Assembly: GCA_945898095.1 (NCBI GenBank)
Contig: CAMDHE010000032.1
Coordinates: forward strand, 1-39,952
Length of the DNA stretch: 39,952 bases
Direction of reading: 5' to 3'
Source: Roseateles toxinivorans
GTDB taxonomy: Bacteria > Pseudomonadota > Gammaproteobacteria > Burkholderiales > Burkholderiaceae_C
Both the position numbers and the translations under genes were made by a program. Of the stretch, positions 1-8,210 are shown one piece after another. Under the pieces are notes generated by a model that made no database searches, was not told the DNA's origin, and worked only from the letters and a program-made list of their open reading frames with translations. Position 1 is the first letter of the stretch. Every line of letters starts with the position of its first letter.

Positions 1-962
1 GTGGCCATGCGGTAGACCTGCGGGCTGCCGCCGCGGTCGCTGACGAAATAGATCGAGCGGCCATCGGGTGTAAACACCGGTTCGGTGTCGATCGCCGAGG
101 TCTGGGTCAAACGGCGCAGGGCGCTGCCATCGCGGTTCATGATGAACAACTGTGAGCCGCCATCACGCGACAAGGTCAGGGCCAGTTGCAGCCCGTCGGG
201 TGAAAAAGTCGGCGCGCTGTTGGTGCCGCGGAAGTTAGCCAGCATGCGGCGCCGCCCGGTCGACAAGTCCTGCACCCAGACCACGGCTTTGCGCGACTCG
301 AACGACACATAGGCAAGTTCATGGCCGTTTGGCGACCAGGCCGGCGAGATGATCGGGTCGGCACTGGACAGCGCGACCTGGCCACCTTCCCCATCGGCAT
401 CGGCGATGCGCAGGCTGTAGCGGCCGCCGGCCTTGGTCACATAGGCCATGCGGGTGGCAAAAACGCCGCGCTCGCCGGTCAGCTTCAGATAGATCGCGTC
501 GGCAATCCGGTGCGCCGCGAGCCGCACATCGTCGGGCGCCACCGCATTGGCTTCGCCGCCGAGGTCCTGGCCTTTCACCACATCCCAGAGCTTGAAGCGC
601 AGGTCGACCCGGCCATCGGCGAGCCGGCTGACCGAGCCTGCCGCCAAGGCATCGGCATTGCGGGCGCGCCAATCGCTCCAGGCCGGCAAGCTGGTCTCCG
701 ACAGGCCCGCCGGCGCATCGACGATGCGGAACTGTCCGCTGCGCTCGAGATCGGCGCGGATGATCGCCGCCACCGCCTGGCCGCTGCCGGTTTCGTTGAC
801 GAAATCGGGCAAGGCCACCGGCATCTGCGTGCCGCCGACACCAGAAATTTCAACACGGAACTGGGCCAAGGCTGGCAGACCCAGCAGCGCGGCTGTGCCG
901 CCCAGCAAAGTACGGCGCGACAGCTGGGTCAGCGGCTGGAGAAAAGGCTTCAGGTAGGACAT
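1..962 (-). CDS. tolB: Tol-Pal system protein TolB, 5' part (runs off left edge)
   Basis: About 320 N-terminal residues are present; the C-terminus lies outside the window. TolB is a periplasmic beta-propeller protein that works with Pal and the TolQRA complex to hold the outer membrane during division. The translation begins with a short leader containing SRRTLLG (residues 15-21) and a hydrophobic stretch ending ALA-Q near residue 34. After it comes the TolB N-terminal domain, then propeller repeats of the type 'PAWSPNGHELAYVSF', 'PTFSPDGLQLALT' and 'PVFTPDGRSIYFVSD'. The start is the ATG at 962-960; no in-frame stop occurs before the window edge. The paired arginines look like a Tat signal, which is seen in related betaproteobacterial TolB proteins. 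It is divergent from the peroxidase-related gene at 1132. Identification is firm; the export route is inferred. Confidence 0.93.
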   Translation of the reverse strand, partial: MSYLKPFLQPLTQLSRRTLLGGTAALLGLPALAQFRVEISGVGGTQMPVALPDFVNETGSGQAVAAIIRADLERSGQFRIVDAPAGLSETSLPAWSDWRARNADALAAGSVSRLADGRVDLRFKLWDVVKGQDLGGEANAVAPDDVRLAAHRIADAIYLKLTGERGVFATRMAYVTKAGGRYSLRIADADGEGGQVALSSADPIISPAWSPNGHELAYVSFESRKAVVWVQDLSTGRRRMLANFRGTNSAPTFSPDGLQLALTLSRDGGSQLFIMNRDGSALRRLTQTSAIDTEPVFTPDGRSIYFVSDRGGSPQVYRMA

Positions 963-1025
963 GGGCTCGCGATCATTGCTGCTGCGCTGTCGCGCACAAG
1001 CCGCTGATTTTGCCTCAGGGATGCC

Positions 1026-1078
1026 CTGCATGACTCAAGGCGAGTGGATGCAGCGCGGATCGGGATGGGATGCAAGGC
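1026..1078 (+). repeat. Direct repeat, copy 1 (upstream of peroxidase-related gene)
   Basis: About 50 bp that recurs in the same orientation at 1736-1784. The shared core is CGGATCGGGATGGGATGCAA (20 bp identical), preceded by CTGCAT-ACTCAA-GCGAG with scattered substitutions. This copy carries five extra bases before the core. At its 3' side GGATGC and GCATCC (1068-1085) can pair as a short hairpin that copy 2 lacks. Confidence 0.7.
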
Positions 1079-1131
1079 GCATCCGCAGCGCAATGCTGGC
1101 TATCATCAGCGCAACCCAGCAGGAGATCCAC

Positions 1132-1743
1132 ATGAGCCAGACTGCCAAGATTTGCCGCTATCCGACGCCCGATCCTGCCCTGCTCGACGATCTGCCCGAA
1201 GACGTCCGCCAGCGCATTCTGGAGGTGCAGGACAAAGCCGGTTTCGTGCCCAATGTTTTTCTGGCGCTGGCGCGCAGGCCGGATGAATTCCGCGCCTTCC
1301 TGGCCTATCACGATGCCTTGCTGCTGCGCGACTCGGGCCTGAGCAAGGGCGAACGCGAGATGATCATCGTCGCCACCAGCGCGGCCAACCATTGCCTCTA
1401 TTGCGTCGTCGCCCATGGCGCGATCCTGCGCATCCATGAAAAGGCACCGATGCTGGCCGACCAGGTGGCGACCAATTACCGCAAGGCCGACATCACGCCG
1501 CGCCAGCAAGCGATGCTCGACTTTGCCCTGAAGGTCTGCCTGCATTCAGGTACGGTGGGTGACGCCGACTATGCGGCGCTCTACCCCCATGGTTTCAACG
1601 ACGAGGACATCTGGGACATCACGTCGATCACCGCCCTGTTCGGCCTGTCGAACCGACTCGCCAACAGCATTTCCCTGCGCCCGAATGCCGAGTTCTATCA
1701 GCTCGGCCGGCAGCCGCGGCCGCCCAAGGGAGGCTCTGCATAA
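1132..1743 (+). CDS. Peroxidase-related enzyme, carboxymuconolactone decarboxylase (AhpD-like) family
   Basis: A 203-residue cytoplasmic protein. The AhpD signature is visible: Glu75, then CLYC with Cys88 and Cys91, then His95 (motif E-X12-C-X2-C-X3-H). In this family the cysteine pair with the nearby Glu/His relay supports peroxide or disulfide reduction. Length and the 'PDPALLDDLPEDVRQRI' opening fit the peroxidase-related subfamily. The ATG at 1132 is chosen because AGGAGA sits just upstream; the frame is open further 5' to 961, but that part is unlike the family. It stands alone, divergent from tolB. Its last codons and stop fall inside copy 2 of a direct repeat whose copy 1 lies in its upstream region, so the gene may have been copied in or duplicated as a unit. 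The substrate is unknown. Confidence 0.88.
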   Translation: MSQTAKICRYPTPDPALLDDLPEDVRQRILEVQDKAGFVPNVFLALARRPDEFRAFLAYHDALLLRDSGLSKGEREMIIVATSAANHCLYCVVAHGAILRIHEKAPMLADQVATNYRKADITPRQQAMLDFALKVCLHSGTVGDADYAALYPHGFNDEDIWDITSITALFGLSNRLANSISLRPNAEFYQLGRQPRPPKGGSA

Positions 1744-1784
1744 CTCAACGCGAGCGGGTGCGGATCGGGATGGGATGCAACGCC
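1736..1784 (+). repeat. Direct repeat, copy 2 (covers the stop of the peroxidase-related gene)
   Basis: Second copy of the repeat at 1026-1078, about 43 of 48 aligned bases identical, with a 5-base gap. It starts within the last two codons before the TAA at 1741-1743 and runs into the intergenic space. Confidence 0.7.
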
Positions 1785-1920
1785 ACAGACTGCCCGAGGC
1801 CGCAACAGCACAAGCCGTGAGGGCTTATGCAGAGCATCCCAAGACCTGAACATTTTTCTCGAATGGCAATTTTGCCGGTAGAGTCCGCTGGTCCATCACC
1901 CCAACCGAAAGAGTTACAAC

Positions 1921-2799
1921 ATGCGTACTTCTCTCCTCATGGTTCTGTCCGTTCTGGGCATCTGCAGCACCGCTCAAGCGCAGACCCTCGACAAGGTCAA
2001 GGCCAGTGGCAGCATCACGGTGGCCTACCGTGAGTCGTCGATTCCTTTTTCCTACCTCGGCGGCGATGCACAACCGATCGGCTTTGCCTGGGAAATCTGC
2101 GGCAAGCTGGTCGAACAGGTCAAGAAGGCCACCGGCCGCGCCGATCTGAAGGTCAGCACCCAGGCGGTGACCTCGCAGAACCGGATTCCGCTGCTGCAGA
2201 ACGGCACCATCGACATCGAATGTGGCTCGACCACCAACAACAGCGAGCGCGGCAAGCAGGTCGCCTTTGCCACCAATTATTTTTATACCGGCACCCGGTT
2301 GCTGGTGAATGCGAACTCGGGCATCAAGAACTTCGCTGACCTGAAAGGCAAAAAAGTCGTGTCAACGGCCGGAACGACGAACTTCCAGTTGCTGCGCAAG
2401 CTGAACGCTGAGCAGAGCATGGGTTTTGAGTTGCTGGCCGCCAAGGACCATGCCGAATCGGCCTTGCTGGTGCAGCAGCGCCGCGCCGATGCCTTCGGCA
2501 TGGATGACATCCTGCTCTACGGCCTGCGTGCGAGCGCGCAGAACCCGGCCGAGTTGGCCGTCGTCGGCGAGGCGCTGCAGGTCGAGCCCTATGCGATCAT
2601 GCTGCGCCGCGATGACCCGAGCTTCAAGAAGCTGGTCGATGACAGCCTGGCCGCGATGATGAAGAGCGGCGAATTCGAAGCCCTCTACAAGAAATGGTTC
2701 CAGTCGCCGATCCCGCCCAAAGGCATCAATCTGAATGCGCCGATGAGCAAGGAATTGATCGACAACCTGAAGGCCTTGTCGGACAAACCGGCGATGTGA
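1921..2799 (+). CDS. Amino-acid ABC transporter periplasmic binding protein, GltI-like
   Basis: 292 residues with a Sec-type signal peptide: Arg at position 2, a hydrophobic core, and cleavage likely after Ala-Gln-Ala near residue 20. The mature protein opens 'TLDKVKASGSITVAYRESS' and contains 'GTIDIECGSTTNN', both typical of glutamate/aspartate-type SBP_bac_3 proteins. Such proteins bind polar amino acids in the periplasm and deliver them to a GltJK-L type importer. No permease or ATPase gene is adjacent, so it is an orphan receptor here. An AAGAG box lies upstream of the ATG at 1921. Its TGA abuts the stop codon of convergent rng with no spacer. Ligand assignment is by resemblance only. Confidence 0.88.
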   Translation: MRTSLLMVLSVLGICSTAQAQTLDKVKASGSITVAYRESSIPFSYLGGDAQPIGFAWEICGKLVEQVKKATGRADLKVSTQAVTSQNRIPLLQNGTIDIECGSTTNNSERGKQVAFATNYFYTGTRLLVNANSGIKNFADLKGKKVVSTAGTTNFQLLRKLNAEQSMGFELLAAKDHAESALLVQQRRADAFGMDDILLYGLRASAQNPAELAVVGEALQVEPYAIMLRRDDPSFKKLVDDSLAAMMKSGEFEALYKKWFQSPIPPKGINLNAPMSKELIDNLKALSDKPAM

Positions 2800-4281
2800 T
2801 TACAGCAGCACGATGTCGTAATGCTCGGTCTGGTTCATCGGCTCGGCGGTCAGCGAGATCGGCTTGCCGATGAAGTCAGACAGGCCAGCGAGATGCTGGC
2901 TTTCTTCGTCGAGCAGCATCTCCACCACATTGGCCGCAGCGACGATGCGGAATTCCTTCGGGCTGAACTGGCGTGCTTCGCGCAGGATCTCGCGCATGAT
3001 GTCGTAGCAAACGCTGCGCGCGGTCTTGATCTGGCCCCGGCCCTCGCAAGTCGGGCAGGGTTCGCAAAGGATTCGCGCCAGTGATTCACGCGTGCGTTTG
3101 CGGGTCATCTCGAGCAGACCAAGCTGGGTGAAGCCGCCGACGGTGACCTTGGTGCGGTCGCGGCTCAACTGCTTGCGGAACTCGGACAACACTGCGGCCT
3201 TGTGTTCTTCGCGCACCATGTCGATGAAGTCGGCAATGATGATGCCGCCCAGATTGCGCAACCGCAGTTGCCGGGCGATTGCTCCCGCAGCCTCCAGATT
3301 GGTCTTGAAAATCGTGTCTTCGAAGTTGCGGGCGCCAACGAAGCCGCCGGTGTTGACGTCGATCGTCGTCATCGCCTCGGTCTGGTCAAAGATCAGATAA
3401 CCGCCTGATTTCAGATCGACCCGCCGTGCCAGCGCACGGACCAGTTCGGCGTCGACATTGTTCAGATCGAAGATCGGTCGCTCACCGCTGTAATGCTCGA
3501 GCTTGGCCGAAGCGGCAGGCATGTACAGGTCGCCAAATCCTTGCAGCACCTCAAACTGGCTGCGTGAATCGATACGGATCGACGCCGTGCGCTCGTGGAC
3601 CAGGTCGCGCAGCACCCGTTCGACCAGGCTGAGGTCCTGATGCAGCAGCGAGCCTGGCGGCTTGGTCGAAGCACCCTCGCGGATACGGCTCCAGGTCTTG
3701 CGCAGGTAAGCGATGTCGGCAGCCAGCTCTTCATCGCTGGCATCTTCGGCATTGGTGCGCAGGATGAAACCGCCGCCTCCGCTTTCGTCGGGGCGGCCGA
3801 TCAGGACTTGCATGCGGGCGCGCAGCAACTCGCGCGCTTCAGGCGAGCCGATCTTTTGCGACACGCCGATATGTTCGTCCTGTGGCAGAAACACCAGCAT
3901 GCGTCCGGCGATGCTGATCTGGCTCGACAGACGCGCGCCCTTGGTGCCGATCGGGTCCTTGATCACCTGCACGGTCAAGGCCTGGCCCTCGAAGACCAGA
4001 CGTTCGATCGGCATCGCCGCGCCTGCCTCGGCATGGTAGCTGCGGGCGCTGACGCCATTGACATGCAGATCGGCCACATGCAGAAATGCTGCGCGTTCAA
4101 GGCCGATGTCGATAAAGGCCGATTGCATGCCCGGCAACACGCGCGCGACCTTGCCCAGATAGACGTTGCCGACCAGGCCCCGCTCCAGCGAGCGCTCGAT
4201 ATGCAATTCCTGCACCGAGCCGTTTTCGACCACCGCCACCCTTGTTTCCTGCGGCGACCAGTTGATCAAGATGTCTTCCAT
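2800..4281 (-). CDS. rng: Ribonuclease G
   Basis: 493 residues, close to the usual 489. This is a cytoplasmic, 5'-end-dependent, single-strand endoribonuclease that trims the 5' end of 16S rRNA and takes part in mRNA decay. An S1 RNA-binding domain with a family insert occupies roughly residues 37-125. The DNase I-like catalytic region holds TTIDVNTG (Asp308) and IIIADFIDM (Asp351 and Asp354), which match the metal-binding aspartates of the RNase E/G family. The zinc-link CPTC is at Cys409 and Cys412. The long C-terminal scaffold of RNase E is absent, which supports Rng. It is the last gene of the yebC-to-rng operon, 27 bp after maf, with a GGGG ribosome-binding stretch before the ATG. Confidence 0.96.
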   Translation of the reverse strand: MEDILINWSPQETRVAVVENGSVQELHIERSLERGLVGNVYLGKVARVLPGMQSAFIDIGLERAAFLHVADLHVNGVSARSYHAEAGAAMPIERLVFEGQALTVQVIKDPIGTKGARLSSQISIAGRMLVFLPQDEHIGVSQKIGSPEARELLRARMQVLIGRPDESGGGGFILRTNAEDASDEELAADIAYLRKTWSRIREGASTKPPGSLLHQDLSLVERVLRDLVHERTASIRIDSRSQFEVLQGFGDLYMPAASAKLEHYSGERPIFDLNNVDAELVRALARRVDLKSGGYLIFDQTEAMTTIDVNTGGFVGARNFEDTIFKTNLEAAGAIARQLRLRNLGGIIIADFIDMVREEHKAAVLSEFRKQLSRDRTKVTVGGFTQLGLLEMTRKRTRESLARILCEPCPTCEGRGQIKTARSVCYDIMREILREARQFSPKEFRIVAAANVVEMLLDEESQHLAGLSDFIGKPISLTAEPMNQTEHYDIVLL

Positions 4282-4308
4282 TGCCCGCCCCTTTTACCGA
4301 TTACCAGC

Positions 4309-4914
4309 TCAAAATCTGAATCCCCATGCCTGCAGCAACTGCGCGGTCTCATACAAGGGCAAGCCCATGATGGCCGAATAGCTGCCATGGATCGAACTGA
4401 TCCAGGCTGCCGCCTGACTCTGGATCGCATAAGACCCGGCCTTGCCGAAAGGCTCGCCACTGGCCACATAGCGGCGCAGTTGCTCGGCAGAAACCGGGGC
4501 GAACTCGACCTCCGAAATATTCAGCACCGAGCTGCGCCGGTCGGGCGTTCCCACCGCGACCGCCGTGATGACGCGATGGCGGCGCCCGGACAGCAGGCTC
4601 AGCGTTGCGAAAGCATCTTCGGCATTGACCGGTTTGCCCAGGATGAGCTGGTCGAGCGCCACGGTGGTGTCCGAGCACAGCACCGGAGCAGCGGGCAGAC
4701 CCCGCGCTGCCAGGCGCTGCAGCGCCGCATCGAGCTTGGCTTCGGTGACGCGCGCGACATAGGCTTCGGGCAGCTCGCCCGGCAGCAAAGCTTCCAGCGC
4801 TTCGGCGTCTTCGTCAGCACCGGGCAGCAACAGCTCGAAGCGCATGCCCAACTGGTCGAGCAGCTGACGCCGGCGCGGGCTTTGCGAAGCGAGGTAGATG
4901 AATTCCGGGCGCAT
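4309..4914 (-). CDS. maf: Maf family nucleotide pyrophosphatase
   Basis: 201 residues. Maf proteins hydrolyse non-canonical or excess nucleoside triphosphates to monophosphates and are linked to division arrest. Visible motifs are [13 protein letters not shown] (phosphate-binding loop near the N-terminus), [22 protein letters not shown] and [13 protein letters not shown] chose the ATG at 4914 because '[15 protein letters not shown]' is the usual Maf opening. A GTG at 4926, four codons upstream and overlapping the end of rlmH, is a possible alternative. It sits between rlmH and rng in the operon. Substrate preference cannot be settled by eye. Confidence 0.93.
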   Translation of the reverse strand: MRPEFIYLASQSPRRRQLLDQLGMRFELLLPGADEDAEALEALLPGELPEAYVARVTEAKLDAALQRLAARGLPAAPVLCSDTTVALDQLILGKPVNAEDAFATLSLLSGRRHRVITAVAVGTPDRRSSVLNISEVEFAPVSAEQLRRYVASGEPFGKAGSYAIQSQAAAWISSIHGSYSAIMGLPLYETAQLLQAWGFRF

Positions 4915-4918
4915 CGGC

Positions 4919-5386
4919 TTACTCACGGTGATAGGGGTGTCCGGTCATGATCGTCCAGGCGCGGTAAAGGCCCTCGGCCAACAGCACGCGGGCAAAAGCA
5001 TGGGGCAGGGTCAGGTCCGACAGGCGCAGCGTCTCGTCAGCAGTTGCCTTCAGTGCCGGCGCCAGACCGTCAGGCCCGCCGATGATCAAGGCGACATCGC
5101 GCCCATCGCCCATCCACAGCTTCATCCGGGCCGCCAATTGCAGGCTGCTGCGGCGCTCGCCATGCTCGTCAAGGATCACCCGGCGCACGCCCTTGGGCAA
5201 GGCCGCTTCGATGCGCAAAGCTTCGGCCGCCATCAACTGCTCGGCCGTCTTGCTGCCGCGCGTCTCGGCCTTGACGGCTTTCAACTCGAGCCGCAACTCT
5301 GGCGGAAAGCGCTTGGAGAAATCCTCATAAGCGCTGTCAGCCCAAGCCGGTTGGCGCAGCCCGACAGCGACCAGCAGCAAGCGCAT
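4919..5386 (-). CDS. rlmH: 23S rRNA (pseudouridine1915-N3)-methyltransferase RlmH
   Basis: 155 residues, the standard family length. RlmH is a small SPOUT-fold dimer that uses S-adenosylmethionine to methylate pseudouridine 1915 in helix 69 of 23S rRNA. The knot region shows LIIGGPDGL, then [23 protein letters not shown], and the protein ends HPYHRE, the conserved C-terminal tail needed for catalysis. The gene begins 6 bp after rsfS. The rsfS-rlmH pair is conserved across bacteria and joins ribosome silencing to late ribosome maturation. Confidence 0.96.
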   Translation of the reverse strand: MRLLLVAVGLRQPAWADSAYEDFSKRFPPELRLELKAVKAETRGSKTAEQLMAAEALRIEAALPKGVRRVILDEHGERRSSLQLAARMKLWMGDGRDVALIIGGPDGLAPALKATADETLRLSDLTLPHAFARVLLAEGLYRAWTIMTGHPYHRE

Positions 5387-5392
5387 CTGCGC

Positions 5393-6025
5393 TTAGGCGC
5401 GGGTTGCGGTCTTTCTGGCAGGCCTGGCAGCCTTGACCGCGACCTTCTTGGCAGCGGGCTTGGGCACGCCGACCTTGATGATCTTGTTGACCGGAGTCTT
5501 GACGCCGACGGTACGGGTCACGCCCTTCTTGGCCGGGACCTTCTTGGCCACCGGCTTGACTGCCGGGGCTCGCTTGACGGGAACCGGCTTGGCAGCGACA
5601 GCCTTGACGGCGGTCTTTTTCGCTGCGGTTTTCTTCACCGGCGCTGCGTCTTCCGAAGCCTTGACCAGGCGCGTCTCACCGTCGCCAAGCTTGAGCTTGA
5701 CCGGCTTTTCGCCCCAGATTTCTTCCAGGTGGTAGTAATCGCGGATCGCCGGCTGCATCACATGGACAACGGCAGCACCGCAGTCAACGATGATCCATTC
5801 GCCGTTCTCGCCGCCTTCCATGCGCAGCACCTGCATGCCCCGGCCCTTGACCGTCTCGCGCACGCTGGATGCCAGTGCCTTGGTTTGACGGTTGCTGGTG
5901 CCCGAGGCAATGATCACGCGCTCGAACAGCGGCGACAGGTGCTCGGTGTTGAAGACCACGATGTTCTGGCCCTTCACGTCCTCGAGACCATCGACGATGG
6001 CGCGTTGCAGTTTTCGAATGTCCAT
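5393..6025 (-). CDS. rsfS: Ribosomal silencing factor RsfS with a long basic C-terminal tail
   Basis: 210 residues, whereas the family is usually 105-135. Residues 1 to about 115 form the RsfS domain, with 'IVVFNTEHLSPLFERVIIASG', 'NGEWIIVDCGAAVVHVM' and 'YYHLEEIWG' characteristic. RsfS binds uL14 on the 50S subunit and blocks subunit joining when nutrients are limiting. Residues about 124-210 are a low-complexity tail of Lys, Ala, Val and Pro with repeated AAKK, PVKR and PAKK units. It resembles histone H1-like or bacterial HU-tail sequences and could bind RNA or DNA. The ATG directly abuts the nadD stop. The core call is certain; a function for the tail is conjecture. Confidence 0.95.
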   Translation of the reverse strand: MDIRKLQRAIVDGLEDVKGQNIVVFNTEHLSPLFERVIIASGTSNRQTKALASSVRETVKGRGMQVLRMEGGENGEWIIVDCGAAVVHVMQPAIRDYYHLEEIWGEKPVKLKLGDGETRLVKASEDAAPVKKTAAKKTAVKAVAAKPVPVKRAPAVKPVAKKVPAKKGVTRTVGVKTPVNKIIKVGVPKPAAKKVAVKAARPARKTATRA

Positions 6026-6655
6026 TCAGTGCTCGCTGTAAAGACGGTGTTGGGCAATATACCCCGCCACCGCGTCGCCCACCATAGGGCGGATGTCCTG
6101 AGCACGCGAGGCCAGCTCGCGTACTTGGGTAGATGAAATCTGCATTGCCGGCATCTCCAGCAACTGCATGCCTTGCGGCGCTGCGGCGATCACTTGCTCG
6201 ACCTCCGCTGACGCCTTGACTCGCTGCCCTGCGCGCGCTGCCACAGCCAGGGTCACCAGCCCCAGCAGCTCGCGCCATTGGTGCCAGGTATGCAGTCGCT
6301 CGAACTGATCCTGGCCGATCACCAGGAACAGCTGCTCGCCCGGATGACTTGACACCCGCGCGCGCACCGTGTCTATCGTGTAGCTGGCGCCATCTCGCAC
6401 CAACTCGCTGTCGTCAACGCTGAAGCGCGCCTCATGCGCCACCATCAACTCGACCATCGCGCGCCGATGCAAGGGCGAAGCCAACCCGCGCCCATCGCCT
6501 CGATCGACCTTTTGCCAGGGCCGGCCGGCCGGCAGCCAGAGCAGATGATCGAGATGCAGCTGCTCCAGCGCCGATTGCGCCAGCTTCAGATGCGCCAGAT
6601 GCACCGGGTCAAAGCTGCCGCCAAACAAACCCGTCCTGCCGGCCTTCACTGCCAT
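6026..6655 (-). CDS. nadD: Nicotinate-nucleotide adenylyltransferase
   Basis: 209 residues. NadD transfers AMP from ATP to nicotinate mononucleotide to make deamido-NAD in the shared final branch of NAD synthesis. The nucleotidyltransferase signature [11 protein letters not shown] is at residues 12-22, with both histidines of the (H/T)xGH-type site. The second motif, ISSTQVRE, appears near the C-terminus. Its start overlaps the end of hemF by 10 bp and its stop abuts rsfS, so translation is probably coupled along the operon. Confidence 0.96.
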   Translation of the reverse strand: MAVKAGRTGLFGGSFDPVHLAHLKLAQSALEQLHLDHLLWLPAGRPWQKVDRGDGRGLASPLHRRAMVELMVAHEARFSVDDSELVRDGASYTIDTVRARVSSHPGEQLFLVIGQDQFERLHTWHQWRELLGLVTLAVAARAGQRVKASAEVEQVIAAAPQGMQLLEMPAMQISSTQVRELASRAQDIRPMVGDAVAGYIAQHRLYSEH

Positions 6656-7581
6656 GAAGGCATCGCCGATTCATGCGCCCATTCACGTGGCCGCAGGAAA
6701 TCGCTGTAAAGCCTGGCCTCTGGCGTGCCTGCTTCGGGCGACCAGTTGTAGCGCCATTTGACGATCGGCGGCATCGACATCAGGATCGCTTCAGTACGCC
6801 CGCCAGACTGCAGGCCGAACAAGGTGCCGCGGTCGAAGACCAGATTGAACTCGACATAACGGCCGCGCCGGTAGGCCTGGAAATCACGCTGATGCTCGCC
6901 GTAAGGCAGACTCCGGCGCCGCAAGGCAATCGGCAGATAAGCCGGCAAAAAGGCATCGCCGACCGAGCGCAGGGTCGCGAATGCTGCTTCGAAGCCGCCA
7001 TCGGCGAAATCGTCAAAGAAGATGCCGCCGATGCCGCGCGGCTCGTCGCGGTGCTTCAAGAAGAAATACTCATCGCACCAGGTCTTGAAGCGCGGGTAGA
7101 GCTGCTCGCCATGGGGTTTCAGCGCAGCCTCGCAGCTGCGGTGGAAATGCTGGGCGTCGCTCTCGAAACCGTAATAAGGCGTCAGATCCATGCCGCCGCC
7201 GAACCATTGCACCGCGTCCCTGCCGGCCGGTTGTGCGGCGAACATGCGCACGTTCATGTGGACGGTCGGCACGAACGGGTTGTGCGGATGCAGCACCAGC
7301 GACACACCCATCGCTTCAAACGGTGCGCCAGCCAGTTCGGGCCGATGCTGGGTCGCTGAAGCGGGCAGCGTGCTGCCGCGTACATGCGAGAAGTTGACGC
7401 CACCGCGTTCGAACAAGGCGCCGCCTTCGATCAAGCGCGACAGCCCGTCGCCTTCGAGCCGGCCACCGGCTGGGCGCTGCCAGCCATCGCTGAGAAAGAC
7501 GCCGCCGTCGGCTGCTTCCAGCGCCGCCACAATCGACTGCTGCAGGCCCAGCAGATAGTCGCGCACCACCTGCATGGTCAT
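6646..7581 (-). CDS. hemF: Oxygen-dependent coproporphyrinogen III oxidase
   Basis: 311 residues, near the typical 300. HemF converts coproporphyrinogen III to protoporphyrinogen IX with O2 by two oxidative decarboxylations, in the cytoplasm. Conserved blocks include '[14 protein letters not shown]', '[12 protein letters not shown]', '[16 protein letters not shown]', '[20 protein letters not shown]' and '[10 protein letters not shown]'. The oxygen-dependent form implies an aerobic or facultative lifestyle. It overlaps the upstream acyltransferase by 4 bp and downstream nadD by 10 bp. Confidence 0.97.
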   Translation of the reverse strand: MTMQVVRDYLLGLQQSIVAALEAADGGVFLSDGWQRPAGGRLEGDGLSRLIEGGALFERGGVNFSHVRGSTLPASATQHRPELAGAPFEAMGVSLVLHPHNPFVPTVHMNVRMFAAQPAGRDAVQWFGGGMDLTPYYGFESDAQHFHRSCEAALKPHGEQLYPRFKTWCDEYFFLKHRDEPRGIGGIFFDDFADGGFEAAFATLRSVGDAFLPAYLPIALRRRSLPYGEHQRDFQAYRRGRYVEFNLVFDRGTLFGLQSGGRTEAILMSMPPIVKWRYNWSPEAGTPEARLYSDFLRPREWAHESAMPSWQ

Positions 7582-8210
7582 GACTTCAACCTGATCGGAC
7601 TGGCCAGTTCGGCTCGCTTGCCGCAGCGATTCGCCAGCTGTTGCTCGAACAGCGCAAAGTCACGCTGGGGGTCGCCACTGAGCTTGTAGAAATCGGTCAC
7701 TCCGACGACTTTCTTCGAATAATCAAAATAGGCCAACCCCACCGGCACATCGGCCTGCAAAGCCAGCTGGTAAGAGCCCGAACGCCAGCCGCTGGTCAGC
7801 GAGCGCGTGCCTTCAGGGGCCAGCGCCAACCAGAACATCCGGTCGGCAGAACGCGCCGCCAACATTTGCGCGACCGTATCGCCCACGGTGCCCTTCGCGC
7901 TGCTGCGGTCGATCGCCACGCCGCCAAGCCAACGCAACCAACTGCCGAACAAGGGCAGCTTGAACAGACTGTCCTTGCCCCAGAAGCGCAGCTGCAGTCC
8001 GCAAGCCCATTTGGCCAGCACGCCGACGACGAAATCCCAGTTCGAGGTATGCGGATACACCATGATCACGCCTTGCTTGGCCGGCAGCCCCTCGTACAAC
8101 AAGCGCCAGCCGGCCAGACGCAGCAGACCCCGAGCCAGCATGCTGCCGCCGGCTTTGAGTTCGCTGCGGGCTTGCACCCTGCAAGGCAGCTGGTCGAGCG
8201 TCGAATTCAA
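7578..8210 (-). CDS. Lysophospholipid acyltransferase family protein (first of two in the window)
   Basis: 210 residues, PlsC-like. The acceptor motif is PHTSNWDF (H-X4-D) and the third block is [18 protein letters not shown] lies between them. These are the conserved blocks of 1-acyl-glycerol-3-phosphate and related membrane acyltransferases. The acyl acceptor cannot be told from sequence. It is embedded between purD and hemF with 4-bp overlaps on both sides. A clear paralogue with the same PHTSNWD, RWLGG, PEGTRS and DY-K blocks lies at 21294-21884. Membrane attachment is expected for the family, but only short hydrophobic segments are seen. Confidence 0.88.
   Translation of the reverse strand: MNSTLDQLPCRVQARSELKAGGSMLARGLLRLAGWRLLYEGLPAKQGVIMVYPHTSNWDFVVGVLAKWACGLQLRFWGKDSLFKLPLFGSWLRWLGGVAIDRSSAKGTVGDTVAQMLAARSADRMFWLALAPEGTRSLTSGWRSGSYQLALQADVPVGLAYFDYSKKVVGVTDFYKLSGDPQRDFALFEQQLANRCGKRAELASPIRLKS

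Noticed and set aside
3595-4950. A 451-codon plus-strand frame across rng and maf
   Set aside because: Antisense shadow of two well-supported genes; the translation has no recognisable domain.
5396-5656. RsfS tail as a separate histone-like gene or a frameshift artefact
   Set aside because: The frame is continuous with the RsfS domain, there is no internal start with a ribosome-binding site, and the stop lies 6 bp before rlmH as expected.
4898-6136. A 412-codon plus-strand frame across rlmH and rsfS
   Set aside because: Antisense shadow; the Gly/Asp/Leu-rich repeats arise from the Lys/Ala codons of the RsfS tail read backwards.
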